A stretch of 62,545 bases of DNA from Chloroflexota bacterium (GTDB lineage Bacteria > Chloroflexota > Anaerolineae > Promineifilales > Promineifilaceae): positions 1-62,545 of the forward strand of contig JAKQCM010000150.1 in assembly GCA_029559155.1 (NCBI GenBank), given 5' to 3'. Under the pieces are notes generated by a model. That model did not search any database, was not told where the DNA came from, and saw nothing but the letters and a program-made list of their open reading frames with translations. A program made the position numbers and the translations under genes. This document shows positions 41,633-49,987 of the stretch, piece by piece. Within the stretch, counting starts at the first letter, position 1; each line of letters starts with the position of its first letter.

Positions 41633-42090
41633 TCCGCAGATTGCGCAGATGGCGCAGATTTTTAAGTCTTGGAAAGGGTTGCATTATGGGGAGAGACGAA
41701 CGTACTTATGCGATTATTGGAGCGGCAATGGAAGTTCATACGCAGTTGGGTCATGGTTTTCTAGAGGCTGTTTACCAAGAAGCATTGGCCGTTGAATTTT
41801 CGCTGCGCAGAATACCCTTTGAGCGTGAAGCGGCTTTGCCCATCAACTATAAAGGGCAGCAATTAGCCACAATTTACCGGGCAGATTTTGTGTGTTTTGA
41901 GAGCGTAATTGTTGAATTGAAGGCTTTGCGGAAGTTGAGTGGTTTGGAAGAAGCACAACTATTAAATTACCTAAAAGCGACCCGGTATCCTATCGGTTTA
42001 TTATTGAATTTTGGCGCAAGCTCTCTTGAATATGAGCGACGAGCGAATACTCGCGCACAAGAATCTGCGTAATCTGCGCAATCTGCGGAT
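41632..42090 (+). mobile_element. GxxExxY cassette bounded by 29-bp inverted repeats
   Basis: The left end (41632-41660, starting ATCCGCAGATTGCGCAGAT) and the right end (42062-42090) are inverted complements with only two mismatches. The left repeat begins on the last base of the alaX stop codon. The right repeat contains the last codons of the GxxExxY gene. Each repeat is itself made of CGCAGATT units. The 459-bp unit looks like an insertion carrying one nuclease-like gene. No target duplication could be shown. Confidence 0.65.
41686..42072 (+). CDS. GxxExxY protein (PD-(D/E)XK-like)
   Basis: The 128-residue protein has the defining motif [13 protein letters not shown] and matches the GxxExxY family (TIGR04256/PF13366). 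The segment [18 protein letters not shown] supplies an Asp and an E-x-K, as in PD-(D/E)XK nucleases; [20 protein letters not shown] is the conserved C-terminal part. The true activity of the family is unknown. AAGGG precedes the ATG at 41686. It sits inside an inverted-repeat cassette within the T-box operon and may be mobile. Confidence 0.88.
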   Translation: MGRDERTYAIIGAAMEVHTQLGHGFLEAVYQEALAVEFSLRRIPFEREAALPINYKGQQLATIYRADFVCFESVIVELKALRKLSGLEEAQLLNYLKATRYPIGLLLNFGASSLEYERRANTRAQESA

Positions 42091-42099
42091 ACTTTTCTG

Positions 42100-42789
42100 A
42101 TGCGATTCATTATTCGTGAACAGGCTTACGAAACGCCGCTCGTGGCGGGCGTTTACCGATATGAGCAAGACGGCCGTCCTACCGGCGCAGTGGAGCATTG
42201 GCGGCGCACGGCCGTTACCGATGGCTACCAGTTTTTACGCGTCGACCTGGACGCGCGTGCGGCGCCATCGGGCCATACCTATCTTTACCATGCTGTCGTC
42301 AATCCCGATGGCGCCGTGGAGCGGTTGAAATATCGCTTTTGGGGCGCGGGTCTGGATATTGTGGGCGATGTGGTGCTGACGGAAACGGCCGTTACCGCCA
42401 CCCGCGCCCTCAACGGCGAAGACTCCGAGCAGGTCCTAGACCTGCCCAAAGGCTACCGCTTCTGGTTTCCGTCGGTGGCGGGGCTGTATTTTGCGGGCTG
42501 GCGCGGGAACGAACCGAAGACGGCCGTTACCCTCAACGGCCAGATCGGCGGGCCGGACACGTTGGCGGTGCAGGTGGTGGACTTTGAGTATTTTATGCTG
42601 ATTACCGATTTCATGGAGATGACTGCAGCGGGTAAAGTGCGCCCATATTCGCCCTGTAAATTATCGTGGGGCGAGGGCCACTGGCGCATCATTCAGCGCA
42701 GCGCGGAAAATGGCTGGCCGTTGGGCATGATGAGAGATGATGGGTTAACGGCCCTGGCTGTGCAAGAAATCTGGTATCAAAACAGGTGA
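42100..42789 (+). CDS. Hypothetical protein, 229 aa
   Basis: I do not recognise this protein. It appears soluble and rich in beta strands, with repeated aromatic stretches (YQFLRVDLDAR, HTYLYHAVVNPDG, GYRFWFPSVAGLYFAGW, FEYFMLITDFMEM). There is no signal peptide. Four ACGGCCGT copies fall in its 690 bases. Position between alaX and ileS on the same strand suggests co-transcription. Confidence 0.65.
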   Translation: MRFIIREQAYETPLVAGVYRYEQDGRPTGAVEHWRRTAVTDGYQFLRVDLDARAAPSGHTYLYHAVVNPDGAVERLKYRFWGAGLDIVGDVVLTETAVTATRALNGEDSEQVLDLPKGYRFWFPSVAGLYFAGWRGNEPKTAVTLNGQIGGPDTLAVQVVDFEYFMLITDFMEMTAAGKVRPYSPCKLSWGEGHWRIIQRSAENGWPLGMMRDDGLTALAVQEIWYQNR

Positions 42790-42832
42790 AATATGAAATG
42801 GCCAGACCTTATCTCGAAATTAAAGAAGAGTT

Positions 42833-42922
42833 TCAACGCAAAGGACGCCAAGAAGCAAAGGGCGCAAAGCGTCGCGCCCTCTTTTCAACCGTTTCTTTGC
42901 GCCTTTGCGCCTTTGCGTTAAG
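42833..42922. repeat. Imperfect inverted repeat of GCAAAG/CTTTGC units
   Basis: The left arm (42833-42870, with AACGCAAAGG, GCAAAGG and GCAAAGC) pairs imperfectly with the right arm (42892-42919, TTTGCGCCTTTGCGCCTTTG and following). An inner GGGCGC/GCGCCC hairpin sits between them. No protein is inside. A run of AATCCCAAAT units follows before ileS. It lies in the ileS leader. Confidence 0.65.
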
Positions 42923-43008
42923 GTTTTTGATTGGTGAGAATAGGTAAAGATAACGGCCGTTCCTCCCATCCAAAATCCGAAATCCCAAATCCCAAATGGA
43001 GAAAAATT

Positions 43009-46000
43009 ATGGGCTTTAAAGACGTATCCAACAAAATAGACTTCGTAGAACTCGAATACGAAATCCTCGACTACTGGCGAAAAACCGACGCCTTCAACGA
43101 GCTGCGCCGCCTGCGGGCCGCCAGCGAAAAAGAGCACGGCATCTTCAGCTTTATCGACGGCCCCATCACCGCCAACAACCCCATGGGCGTCCACCACGCC
43201 TGGGGCCGCACCTACAAAGACCTCTACCAGCGCTACCACGCCATGCAAGGTAAAAATCAGCGCTGGCAAAACGGCTTCGACTGCCAGGGCCTGTGGGTGG
43301 AAGTGAACGTCGAAAAGCGGCTGGGCTTTAACAGCAAGCGCGAAATCGAAAAATTCGGTCTGGCTAAATTTACCAACGAATGCAAGCATCAGGTCCTCAA
43401 CTATTCGGCCGTGCAAACCGAACAATCGATTCGCCTGGGCTACTGGATGGATTGGAACGACACGGCCGTGCTACGCCGCCTGCGCGACATGCTCACCGAA
43501 GACCCGTACCAGCAGGTAACCGTCCAGGGACCCAAAGGGCCGGTCACCGGCACCGTGGAGCAGGTTGTCGGCCAGCTGGGCATGCCGCAGATGGGCGGCT
43601 CCTACTTCACCTTTAGCGATGAAAACAATTACCAGATTTGGGCCTTCCTGCGCAAATGTTTTGATCGCGGCTGGGTTTACAAAGGGCGCGACGTCATGCC
43701 TTGGTGCGCCCGCTGCGGCACCGGCATCAGCCAGCACGAAATCGTCACCGAAGGCTATCAGGAAGTCACTCACGAGTCGGTTTATGTGCGTTTTCCCATC
43801 ACAAACAAACCCCACGGGTCTTCTGAGACCCTTGGGGTTTCCGAGAACGAAGCCTTGCTTGTCTGGACCACCACCCCCTGGACACTCACCAGCAACGTGG
43901 CCGCGGCCGTGGGACCAGAACTGGTCTACGTTAAAGTGCAGGCCGAAGATGGCTGGACCTACTACCTGGCCGAAGAAGCCATGAAACAATCGCTCACCGG
44001 CAAGGTGGAAGTGCTGGACAGGCTCAAAGGCGAAGATATGCTCGGCTGGGAATACAGCGGCCCCTTCGATGAACTGCCGGCCGCGCAGGCTGCCTTCGCC
44101 GAAATGAATTACACCCACCGCGTCATCGCCTGGAAAGAAGTGGGCGCCGATGAAGGAACCGGTATCGTGCACATCGCCCCCGGCTGCGGCGCGGAAGACT
44201 TTGGGCTGGGCAAAGAATTTAATTTGCCGGTCATCGCCCCGTTGGATGAAAACGGCATCTACAAAGACGGGTTTGATTGGCTGGTTGGCCAATCTGCCCA
44301 TGACGTGGCTCCGGCAATCTTTGAGAATTTGCATGGCAAGGGCGTGTATTATCGCAAACAGCGATACGCCCACCGCTACCCTCACTGCTGGCGCTGCGGC
44401 AGCGAGCTGGTGTACCGGCTGGTGGACGAATGGTTTATCAGCATGGGCGAGTTGTATGACAAACCGCGCGAAACGGTAACGGCCGTTGAAAAAGCCGCCA
44501 GCTTCCGCTACCAGATCATGGACTCGGTCGATCAGGCGAACTGGTATCCCAGCTTTGGCTACGACCGCGAGCAAGATTGGCTGCGCAACATGCACGACTG
44601 GATGATCAGCAAAAAGCGGTACTATGGTCTGGCGCTGCCCATCTATGAATGTCAGGATTGCGGCCACTTCCACATTGTCGGCAGCCGCGAAGAATTAAAA
44701 GAACGCGCCATTGAAGGGTGGGACGAATTTGACGGCCACACGCCGCACCGGCCGTACATCGACGGCGTCAAAATCGCCTGTCCCAACTGCGGCCAGCCGG
44801 TCGAGCGCATCAAGGACGTGGGCAATCCCTGGCTGGATGCGGGGATTGTGGGCATCAGCACCATCCACTACAGCGCCGACCGTGAGTATTGGGAAAAGTG
44901 GTATCCGGCCGATTGGATCAGCGAAAGTTTCCCCGGCCAGTTCCGCAACTGGTTTTATAGTTTGCTGGCTCAGAGCACGCTCATGGCCGATGGCGTAGGA
45001 CCGTTTAAGAACTTGTTTGGGTATGCGACATTGCAGGCGGAAGACGGCCGTGATATGCACAAATCCTCCGGCAATATGATCGAATTCAACGAAGCGGCCG
45101 ACAAAATGGGCGCCGATACCATGCGCTGGCTCTACGCCAGCTGCAAGCCAGAGCAAAACTTGCGCTTTGGCTATCACGTCGGCGACGATACCCGCCGTCG
45201 CTTCCTTATCCCGCTGTGGAACGTCTACTCCTTCTTTGTCAGCTATGCCCAATTAGACAATTGGCAGCCGAATGCGGATTCCGGCTCAGATACGCCGCAC
45301 TCCCCCAACGCCGCCCACGCCCAGATGGACAAATGGATTGTCGAGCGGCTGGCCGAGACCACTCTGGCCACGCGGGCGGCGCTGGATGTCTACGATTCCG
45401 AAAAAGCGACCCAGCACCTGGAAGCCTTCCTGGACGATCTCTCAAACTGGTATGTGCGCCGGTCCCGCCGCCGGTTCTGGAAGAGCGAAGCCGACGAAGA
45501 TAAAAACGCCGCCTACGCCACATTGCATCAGGTATTGGTGGATTATGTAAAACTACTGGCCCCGTTTGTCCCCTTTGTAACAGAGGCGATTTACCAAAAT
45601 CTGGTGCGCAGCGTGGACAATAACGCCCCGGCAAGTGTCCATCACTGCTTCTACCCTCAGGCTGACGCGGCCACGTTGGATCAGGCGTTACTGGCAAAAA
45701 TGCGTCTGGCGATTGTCACGGCCGGGTTGGGGCGGGCCGCGCGCGGCGCAGCAGATGTGAAGCTGCGTCAGCCATTGGCCAAAGCGCGGGTCAACGTAGG
45801 CAGTTTGCAGGAACAGGCGGATCTGGTCGAATTGGCCAACGTGTTGCAGGAAGAGATCAACGTCAAGGCCATCGAAATCGTCTCGGAAGTGGGCGAGTTG
45901 GTGGATTATAAACTGCTGCCCAATAACCGCGTGCTGGGGCCGAAGTTTGGCAAGGATTTCCCGCGTATTCGCCAGGCATTGGAGTCGTTGGATCCGGCGC

Positions 46001-46440
46001 AGGCGGCGCGGCAGTTGCAGGCGGGTCAAAACCTGGTTGTGGATCTGGGCGGTAAGACGGCCGAACTGACCGGCGAAGATGTACTGGTGCAAACGGAGGC
46101 GCGCGGCGGTCTGGCGGTGGCCAGCGACAAAGGCGTAACGGTGGCGGTGGACACGCATCTGACGCCTGAGTTGGTCCAGGAAGGGTATGCGCGCGACCTG
46201 GTGCGGGCCATCAACAACATGCGTAAGGATGCCGGTCTGGAGATTTCGGACCGGATAGACCTGGGGTATGTGGCGGATGGCGACGTGGCGGCGGCAATGG
46301 TGACGTTTGCGGCGTATGTGCAGCAGGAGACATTGGCCCTAACGGTAACGGCCGTTCCGCTCCCCTCGCCAGATTTTCAACAAACCATCACCGTCGGCGA
46401 CCAGGACATTCTTTTGTCTTTACGCAAAGCGGCTGATTAA
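43009..46440 (+). CDS. ileS: Isoleucyl-tRNA synthetase (atypical signature motifs)
   Basis: The 1143-residue class I synthetase has the Rossmann core, an editing domain, zinc-ribbon-like CxxC pairs (CARCGTG, CWRCG, CQDCG, CPNCG) and a C-terminal anticodon-binding domain. The HIGH box reads GVHH (PMGVHHAWGRTYKD) and the KMSKS box reads MHKSS (GRDMHKSSGNMIEF). This variant seems to be shared by related bacteria rather than damage. The ATG at 43009 follows GGAG. Codons 267-278 (KPHGSSETLGVS) come from an inserted palindrome near the editing domain. Control by the isoleucine T-box 2.2 kb upstream is likely. Confidence 0.88.
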   Translation: MGFKDVSNKIDFVELEYEILDYWRKTDAFNELRRLRAASEKEHGIFSFIDGPITANNPMGVHHAWGRTYKDLYQRYHAMQGKNQRWQNGFDCQGLWVEVNVEKRLGFNSKREIEKFGLAKFTNECKHQVLNYSAVQTEQSIRLGYWMDWNDTAVLRRLRDMLTEDPYQQVTVQGPKGPVTGTVEQVVGQLGMPQMGGSYFTFSDENNYQIWAFLRKCFDRGWVYKGRDVMPWCARCGTGISQHEIVTEGYQEVTHESVYVRFPITNKPHGSSETLGVSENEALLVWTTTPWTLTSNVAAAVGPELVYVKVQAEDGWTYYLAEEAMKQSLTGKVEVLDRLKGEDMLGWEYSGPFDELPAAQAAFAEMNYTHRVIAWKEVGADEGTGIVHIAPGCGAEDFGLGKEFNLPVIAPLDENGIYKDGFDWLVGQSAHDVAPAIFENLHGKGVYYRKQRYAHRYPHCWRCGSELVYRLVDEWFISMGELYDKPRETVTAVEKAASFRYQIMDSVDQANWYPSFGYDREQDWLRNMHDWMISKKRYYGLALPIYECQDCGHFHIVGSREELKERAIEGWDEFDGHTPHRPYIDGVKIACPNCGQPVERIKDVGNPWLDAGIVGISTIHYSADREYWEKWYPADWISESFPGQFRNWFYSLLAQSTLMADGVGPFKNLFGYATLQAEDGRDMHKSSGNMIEFNEAADKMGADTMRWLYASCKPEQNLRFGYHVGDDTRRRFLIPLWNVYSFFVSYAQLDNWQPNADSGSDTPHSPNAAHAQMDKWIVERLAETTLATRAALDVYDSEKATQHLEAFLDDLSNWYVRRSRRRFWKSEADEDKNAAYATLHQVLVDYVKLLAPFVPFVTEAIYQNLVRSVDNNAPASVHHCFYPQADAATLDQALLAKMRLAIVTAGLGRAARGAADVKLRQPLAKARVNVGSLQEQADLVELANVLQEEINVKAIEIVSEVGELVDYKLLPNNRVLGPKFGKDFPRIRQALESLDPAQAARQLQAGQNLVVDLGGKTAELTGEDVLVQTEARGGLAVASDKGVTVAVDTHLTPELVQEGYARDLVRAINNMRKDAGLEISDRIDLGYVADGDVAAAMVTFAAYVQQETLALTVTAVPLPSPDFQQTITVGDQDILLSLRKAAD
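43807..43840 (+). repeat. Palindromic repeat inserted in frame in ileS
   Basis: AAACCCCACGGGTCT (43807-43821) and AGACCCTTGGGGTTT (43826-43840) form an inverted repeat with one mismatch and a TCTG loop. The arms belong to the intergenic paired-palindrome family. It reads in frame as codons 267-278 of ileS. It lies just before the conserved LLVWTTTPWTLTSN, where I would expect a short loop. Confidence 0.85.
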
Positions 46441-46461
46441 GCGAATTGTTCATTTGCTGGC

Positions 46462-46500
46462 AAAAAGGGCACGAATCCTGAGCGATACGTGCCCTTTTTT
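46462..46500 (+). terminator. Intrinsic terminator of the alaX-ileS operon
   Basis: AAAAAGGGCACG (46462-46473) pairs with CGTGCCC followed by TTTTTT (46488-46500). It lies 21 bases after the ileS stop codon. Confidence 0.9.
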
Positions 46501-46606
46501 GCGTGTGTCCTGTCTCTTTGTACAATCTCTGTGAGTAAGAGACCCGCCATTTGCTTATCTTCGTCACGCAAGTCCCACTGAGGGTTCAACCCCTGAGGAG
46601 TTTTTT

Positions 46607-48697
46607 ATGCGGCGCTACCTGGTTTTTCTCACATTATTTTTAATTTCCCTGTTGGCGGCCACGTCGCTGGCCGGCGCGCAAGAAGGCGGGCAGCCGACGC
46701 CGGAACCGGAACCGGCGGAGTTACCTACCGGAACAGTAGAGACCGATCTTCAGGGACCAACGGCCGTTAACCCCTTATCCGGCATGACCCTGACACTGGT
46801 TCCGGTATCGCCCAACGATGTCTTGCCGGCGAGCGATTCTTGCAGTTCGGCACGGCCGTTAACCCTCATCCCCAAAACATCACCCGCCGCCAGCCAGACA
46901 AATGTCGCCGGCTTTACGTTGTCAGCCGACGATCCGGTTTTGAGCTGCATTTGGGGTTCTAACCCGCCCAATACCAAAGGCTTTCGCACGGCATGGTATC
47001 AATTCAAAACCGATTACAACGGCATGGTCACCATCACCACCAACACGTCGGCTTATGACACGATTTTAGGCGTATTTACCGGCGCTTGTGGCGAGTTTTC
47101 GCTGACCAGGACGGCTTGTAATGACGACGCGACCGGTCTGGCTTCGGAAGTGACCTTTGCGGTGCAGCGCGGCGTGACCTATTTTGTGGAAGTGGCCGAC
47201 CGGCAGCCGGGCGCGTTGAGCAACCCGCTGCTGCTGAATATGCAGGCTGCCTTCAATATGCCGGTTGATTCGCAATCCAATTCGTTGGTTTCGAATTGGA
47301 AAGTTGCCGGGAGTATGCCAACGCCGGTCAGCCGCCATGCCACGGCCGTTGTCGGATCCAGCATCTACGTCATGGGTGGTTTGGAAGCCGGACTGTCCTT
47401 ATCGAACAGTTTTGCGCGTTACCAGACCACCAACAACACCTGGGAATCGCTAAATCCGGTGCCGGTGTCTGGTTTTGCCAACACCACGGCCGTCTACCTG
47501 AACTACACCGCCAGCAACGTTAACCATCAAGAAATTCACATTCCCGGCGGCAGCAACAGCGCCATTGACGATGTGTCGGCCTACACCAACGCCCATTGGG
47601 TGTTTGATATTGTCACCAAAGCCTGGAGCGAGAAGGCTCCTTTGCCGATGAGCCGGGGCGTGCCTTTTGCCTACGCGGCGGCGGCCCCCAGCGCCAATTT
47701 GGGCGCGATGTACGTTCTGGGCGGCGTAGAGGGGCCGGGCTGGCCGCTCACCAGCGTCATCACCGATTCGGTGCGCGACGAGGTGCTGCTGTTTACGCCG
47801 GACAGCGGCATCGGTTCCTGGTCAACGCTGGCCTTGCGTATGACCTCGCCGCGTTATGGGGCGACGGCGGCCAATGTGGGCGGCAAAATCTGCGTTGCCG
47901 GTGGATTGCGGCATGCAGCCGGCAGCAACCCACCGGTCGCCCTGCTGTCTGACGGCGAATGTTTTAACCCGGCGTCGCCCACCACCTGGGAAGCGACGGG
48001 CGCAATGAATTTCCCCCGCTATTTTGCCCACAGCGCCGTAGGGCCAGACGGCCGTTGGTATGTATATGGCGGGTTGGATGGTAACCACAAAGCCGTGCCG
48101 GAAGTGGAATACTACGATCCGGTTGATGGCGGCTGGCATGTCTTAAGTTACCTGTTTGATCTGAACAACCGGTATCCCAACGACCCCGCGCTGGTCTGGC
48201 CGCGCGGCGGCTTTGTCGGAGACAGGTTGTGGGCGTTAGGCGGCAGTTTTGACGCCAGCGGCACGCAGCCCAATCCCATCATCAAAAGCATGGTTCCGCC
48301 CAGCGGCAGCCTGTTCTTACCACTTATCCTGACCGGCGAGCGGCAAAACTTTACCTTTAGCAGCGCCAAAATCCTGTCGTTGTACCAATTTTTCTCGCAA
48401 AACATCGACTCGGCTGCGAACCGGTACCGGTTCTATTCCTTTTTTATGACGCAGCCGATGGCCTTGCAAGTTGATCTGACGGTTCCGGCCACAGAAGACC
48501 TGGACCTGTATTTGTATGACGATAACAAGGTGAAATGGGGCAGCAGTGAGCAGTTTCAGGGTGTGCCGGAGCGCATCTGCCTGAATAATTTGCAGCCGGG
48601 TAAGTATTACATCATGGTGAAGCATGTGCTGCCGCCGACGCCGGATAGTAACCAGAGTTTTACGGTGGTGGCTCGTTCGCTGCCGACTTGTCCGTAG
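46607..48697 (+). CDS. Secreted kelch-repeat protein
   Basis: The 696-residue protein has a signal peptide (MRRYLVFLTLFLISLLAATSLAGA), a Pro/Glu linker and a PPC-like beta domain (about residues 65-205, WYQFKTDYNGMVTITTN). Five or six kelch-type repeats follow (for instance GSIYVMGGLEAG-like SSIYVMGGLEAG, GAMYVLGGVEG, GKICVAGGLRHA, GRWYVYGGLDGN, DRLWALGGSFD), giving a beta propeller. A second PPC-like domain closes the chain (DLDLYLYDDNKVKWG, LQPGKYYIMV). It is probably exported and binds polymers or proteins. The ATG follows GAGGAG. Confidence 0.83.
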   Translation: MRRYLVFLTLFLISLLAATSLAGAQEGGQPTPEPEPAELPTGTVETDLQGPTAVNPLSGMTLTLVPVSPNDVLPASDSCSSARPLTLIPKTSPAASQTNVAGFTLSADDPVLSCIWGSNPPNTKGFRTAWYQFKTDYNGMVTITTNTSAYDTILGVFTGACGEFSLTRTACNDDATGLASEVTFAVQRGVTYFVEVADRQPGALSNPLLLNMQAAFNMPVDSQSNSLVSNWKVAGSMPTPVSRHATAVVGSSIYVMGGLEAGLSLSNSFARYQTTNNTWESLNPVPVSGFANTTAVYLNYTASNVNHQEIHIPGGSNSAIDDVSAYTNAHWVFDIVTKAWSEKAPLPMSRGVPFAYAAAAPSANLGAMYVLGGVEGPGWPLTSVITDSVRDEVLLFTPDSGIGSWSTLALRMTSPRYGATAANVGGKICVAGGLRHAAGSNPPVALLSDGECFNPASPTTWEATGAMNFPRYFAHSAVGPDGRWYVYGGLDGNHKAVPEVEYYDPVDGGWHVLSYLFDLNNRYPNDPALVWPRGGFVGDRLWALGGSFDASGTQPNPIIKSMVPPSGSLFLPLILTGERQNFTFSSAKILSLYQFFSQNIDSAANRYRFYSFFMTQPMALQVDLTVPATEDLDLYLYDDNKVKWGSSEQFQGVPERICLNNLQPGKYYIMVKHVLPPTPDSNQSFTVVARSLPTCP

Positions 48698-48718
48698 GGG
48701 CATTTTTAGGAGTTGAGG

Positions 48719-49957
48719 ATGTCTGGAAACAGTTTGCGTGTATTACATTTTGCGGATGCCCATATTGATATTGCCAATTACGGCCGTCACGATTCCGAAA
48801 CCGCGCTGCCGATTCGAGTAATGGATTTTTTGGCGGCGTTGGACCAGATTGTGGAAACGGCCGTGTCCGAACCCGTTGATCTGGTCATCTTTGCCGGCGA
48901 TGCCTACAAAGATCGCAACCCGCAGCCCACGTTCCAGCGCGAATGGGGCAAACGCATGATGCGGCTCTCGCAGGCCGGTATTCCCACCCTGCTGCTGGTG
49001 GGCAACCACGACGTTTCGCCGGCTACCGGCCGCGCCCACACCCTGCACGAATTCTCCACGCTGGCAGTGCCCCACATCCACGTCGCCGACACCATCCGCC
49101 TGTTTGGTCCGGAGGAATTAGGCGTGGCGGCGCAAATTATTGCCGTGCCCTGGGTGTCCACCAGCCGCTTTATGGCTTACGAAGAATTGGCCGACAAAGC
49201 CCGCGAAGAAATTCTAACGGCCGCTGAAGATGTGGTCGCCGAACGGGTAGCCAGGTTAATTGCCGCCGCGGATCCCAATTTGCCCCTCATTCTCACCGCC
49301 CATGCCAGCGTGCAAGGCGCCGTGTTTGGCAGCGAGCGCGCGGTGATGCTGGGCCACGAATTGGTTCTCAGCGGCAGCCTGGTAAATGATAAACGGCTGG
49401 ATTATGTAGCTCTGGGCCACATTCACAAACATCAGGCACTGTCCGCCAGTGGCAGCCATCCGCCGATTGTGTACCCCGGCTCGATAGAGCGCATTGATTT
49501 TGGCGAAGCGAAAGAGCAAAAGGGTTTCGTACTGGCAACAATCGGCCGTGGACAGACTGAGTGGCAGTTTAAAAAATTGAAGACCCGCCGATTTGTTGAC
49601 ATAAAAATTGATTCGGCCAGCGCCGACACCTTCATGGCCGATATTATGAGCCAGCTGCCGAGCCAGAGTATGGTGGCGGGGGCCATTTGCCGCGTCCAGC
49701 TCAGTTATCCACGCGATTGGGAGCCATTGCTGGATGAAAATGCGCTGAATGATTATTTTGCCACCGCCTTGAGCGTGCAAATTCAGAAACACCGCCACCT
49801 GGAAAAACGCGCCCGCCTGGGCGACACGGTGGCTGTGGAAGAGCTAACTCCGGCCGATTTGCTGGCCACGTATTGGCGAGCGAGTGGGTTGGACGAGGCG
49901 GAAATCGAAACCATGCAAGCACTGGCGGCAGACGTTTTGGGAACGGCAAAAAGTTAA
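48719..49957 (+). CDS. sbcD: SbcD/Mre11-like DNA repair exonuclease
   Basis: The 412-residue protein has the Mre11-type phosphoesterase motifs in order: FADAHID, FAGDAYKDR, LVGNHDVSP, LTAHASV and ALGHIHKHQ. A capping domain follows. It would be the nuclease subunit of an SbcCD complex that opens hairpin and blocked DNA ends. No sbcC (SMC-like ATPase) gene lies next to it: the following gene is pgl on the other strand. AGGAG sits 6 bases before the ATG at 48719. Confidence 0.9.
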   Translation: MSGNSLRVLHFADAHIDIANYGRHDSETALPIRVMDFLAALDQIVETAVSEPVDLVIFAGDAYKDRNPQPTFQREWGKRMMRLSQAGIPTLLLVGNHDVSPATGRAHTLHEFSTLAVPHIHVADTIRLFGPEELGVAAQIIAVPWVSTSRFMAYEELADKAREEILTAAEDVVAERVARLIAAADPNLPLILTAHASVQGAVFGSERAVMLGHELVLSGSLVNDKRLDYVALGHIHKHQALSASGSHPPIVYPGSIERIDFGEAKEQKGFVLATIGRGQTEWQFKKLKTRRFVDIKIDSASADTFMADIMSQLPSQSMVAGAICRVQLSYPRDWEPLLDENALNDYFATALSVQIQKHRHLEKRARLGDTVAVEELTPADLLATYWRASGLDEAEIETMQALAADVLGTAKS

Positions 49958-49987
49958 TCGGGTTGCGGCGAATCTGGCGGATTGGTA

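Noticed and set aside
43471-44673. A 400-codon open frame antisense to ileS
   Set aside because: Low-complexity translation with no family similarity and no ribosome-binding site; it is a shadow of ileS codon bias.
46571-46602. A possible sixth intergenic copy of the paired palindrome before the kelch gene
   Set aside because: CTGAGGGTT and AACCCCTGAGGAG resemble the arms but do not pair well, and the sequence doubles as the ribosome-binding site. Too degraded to call.
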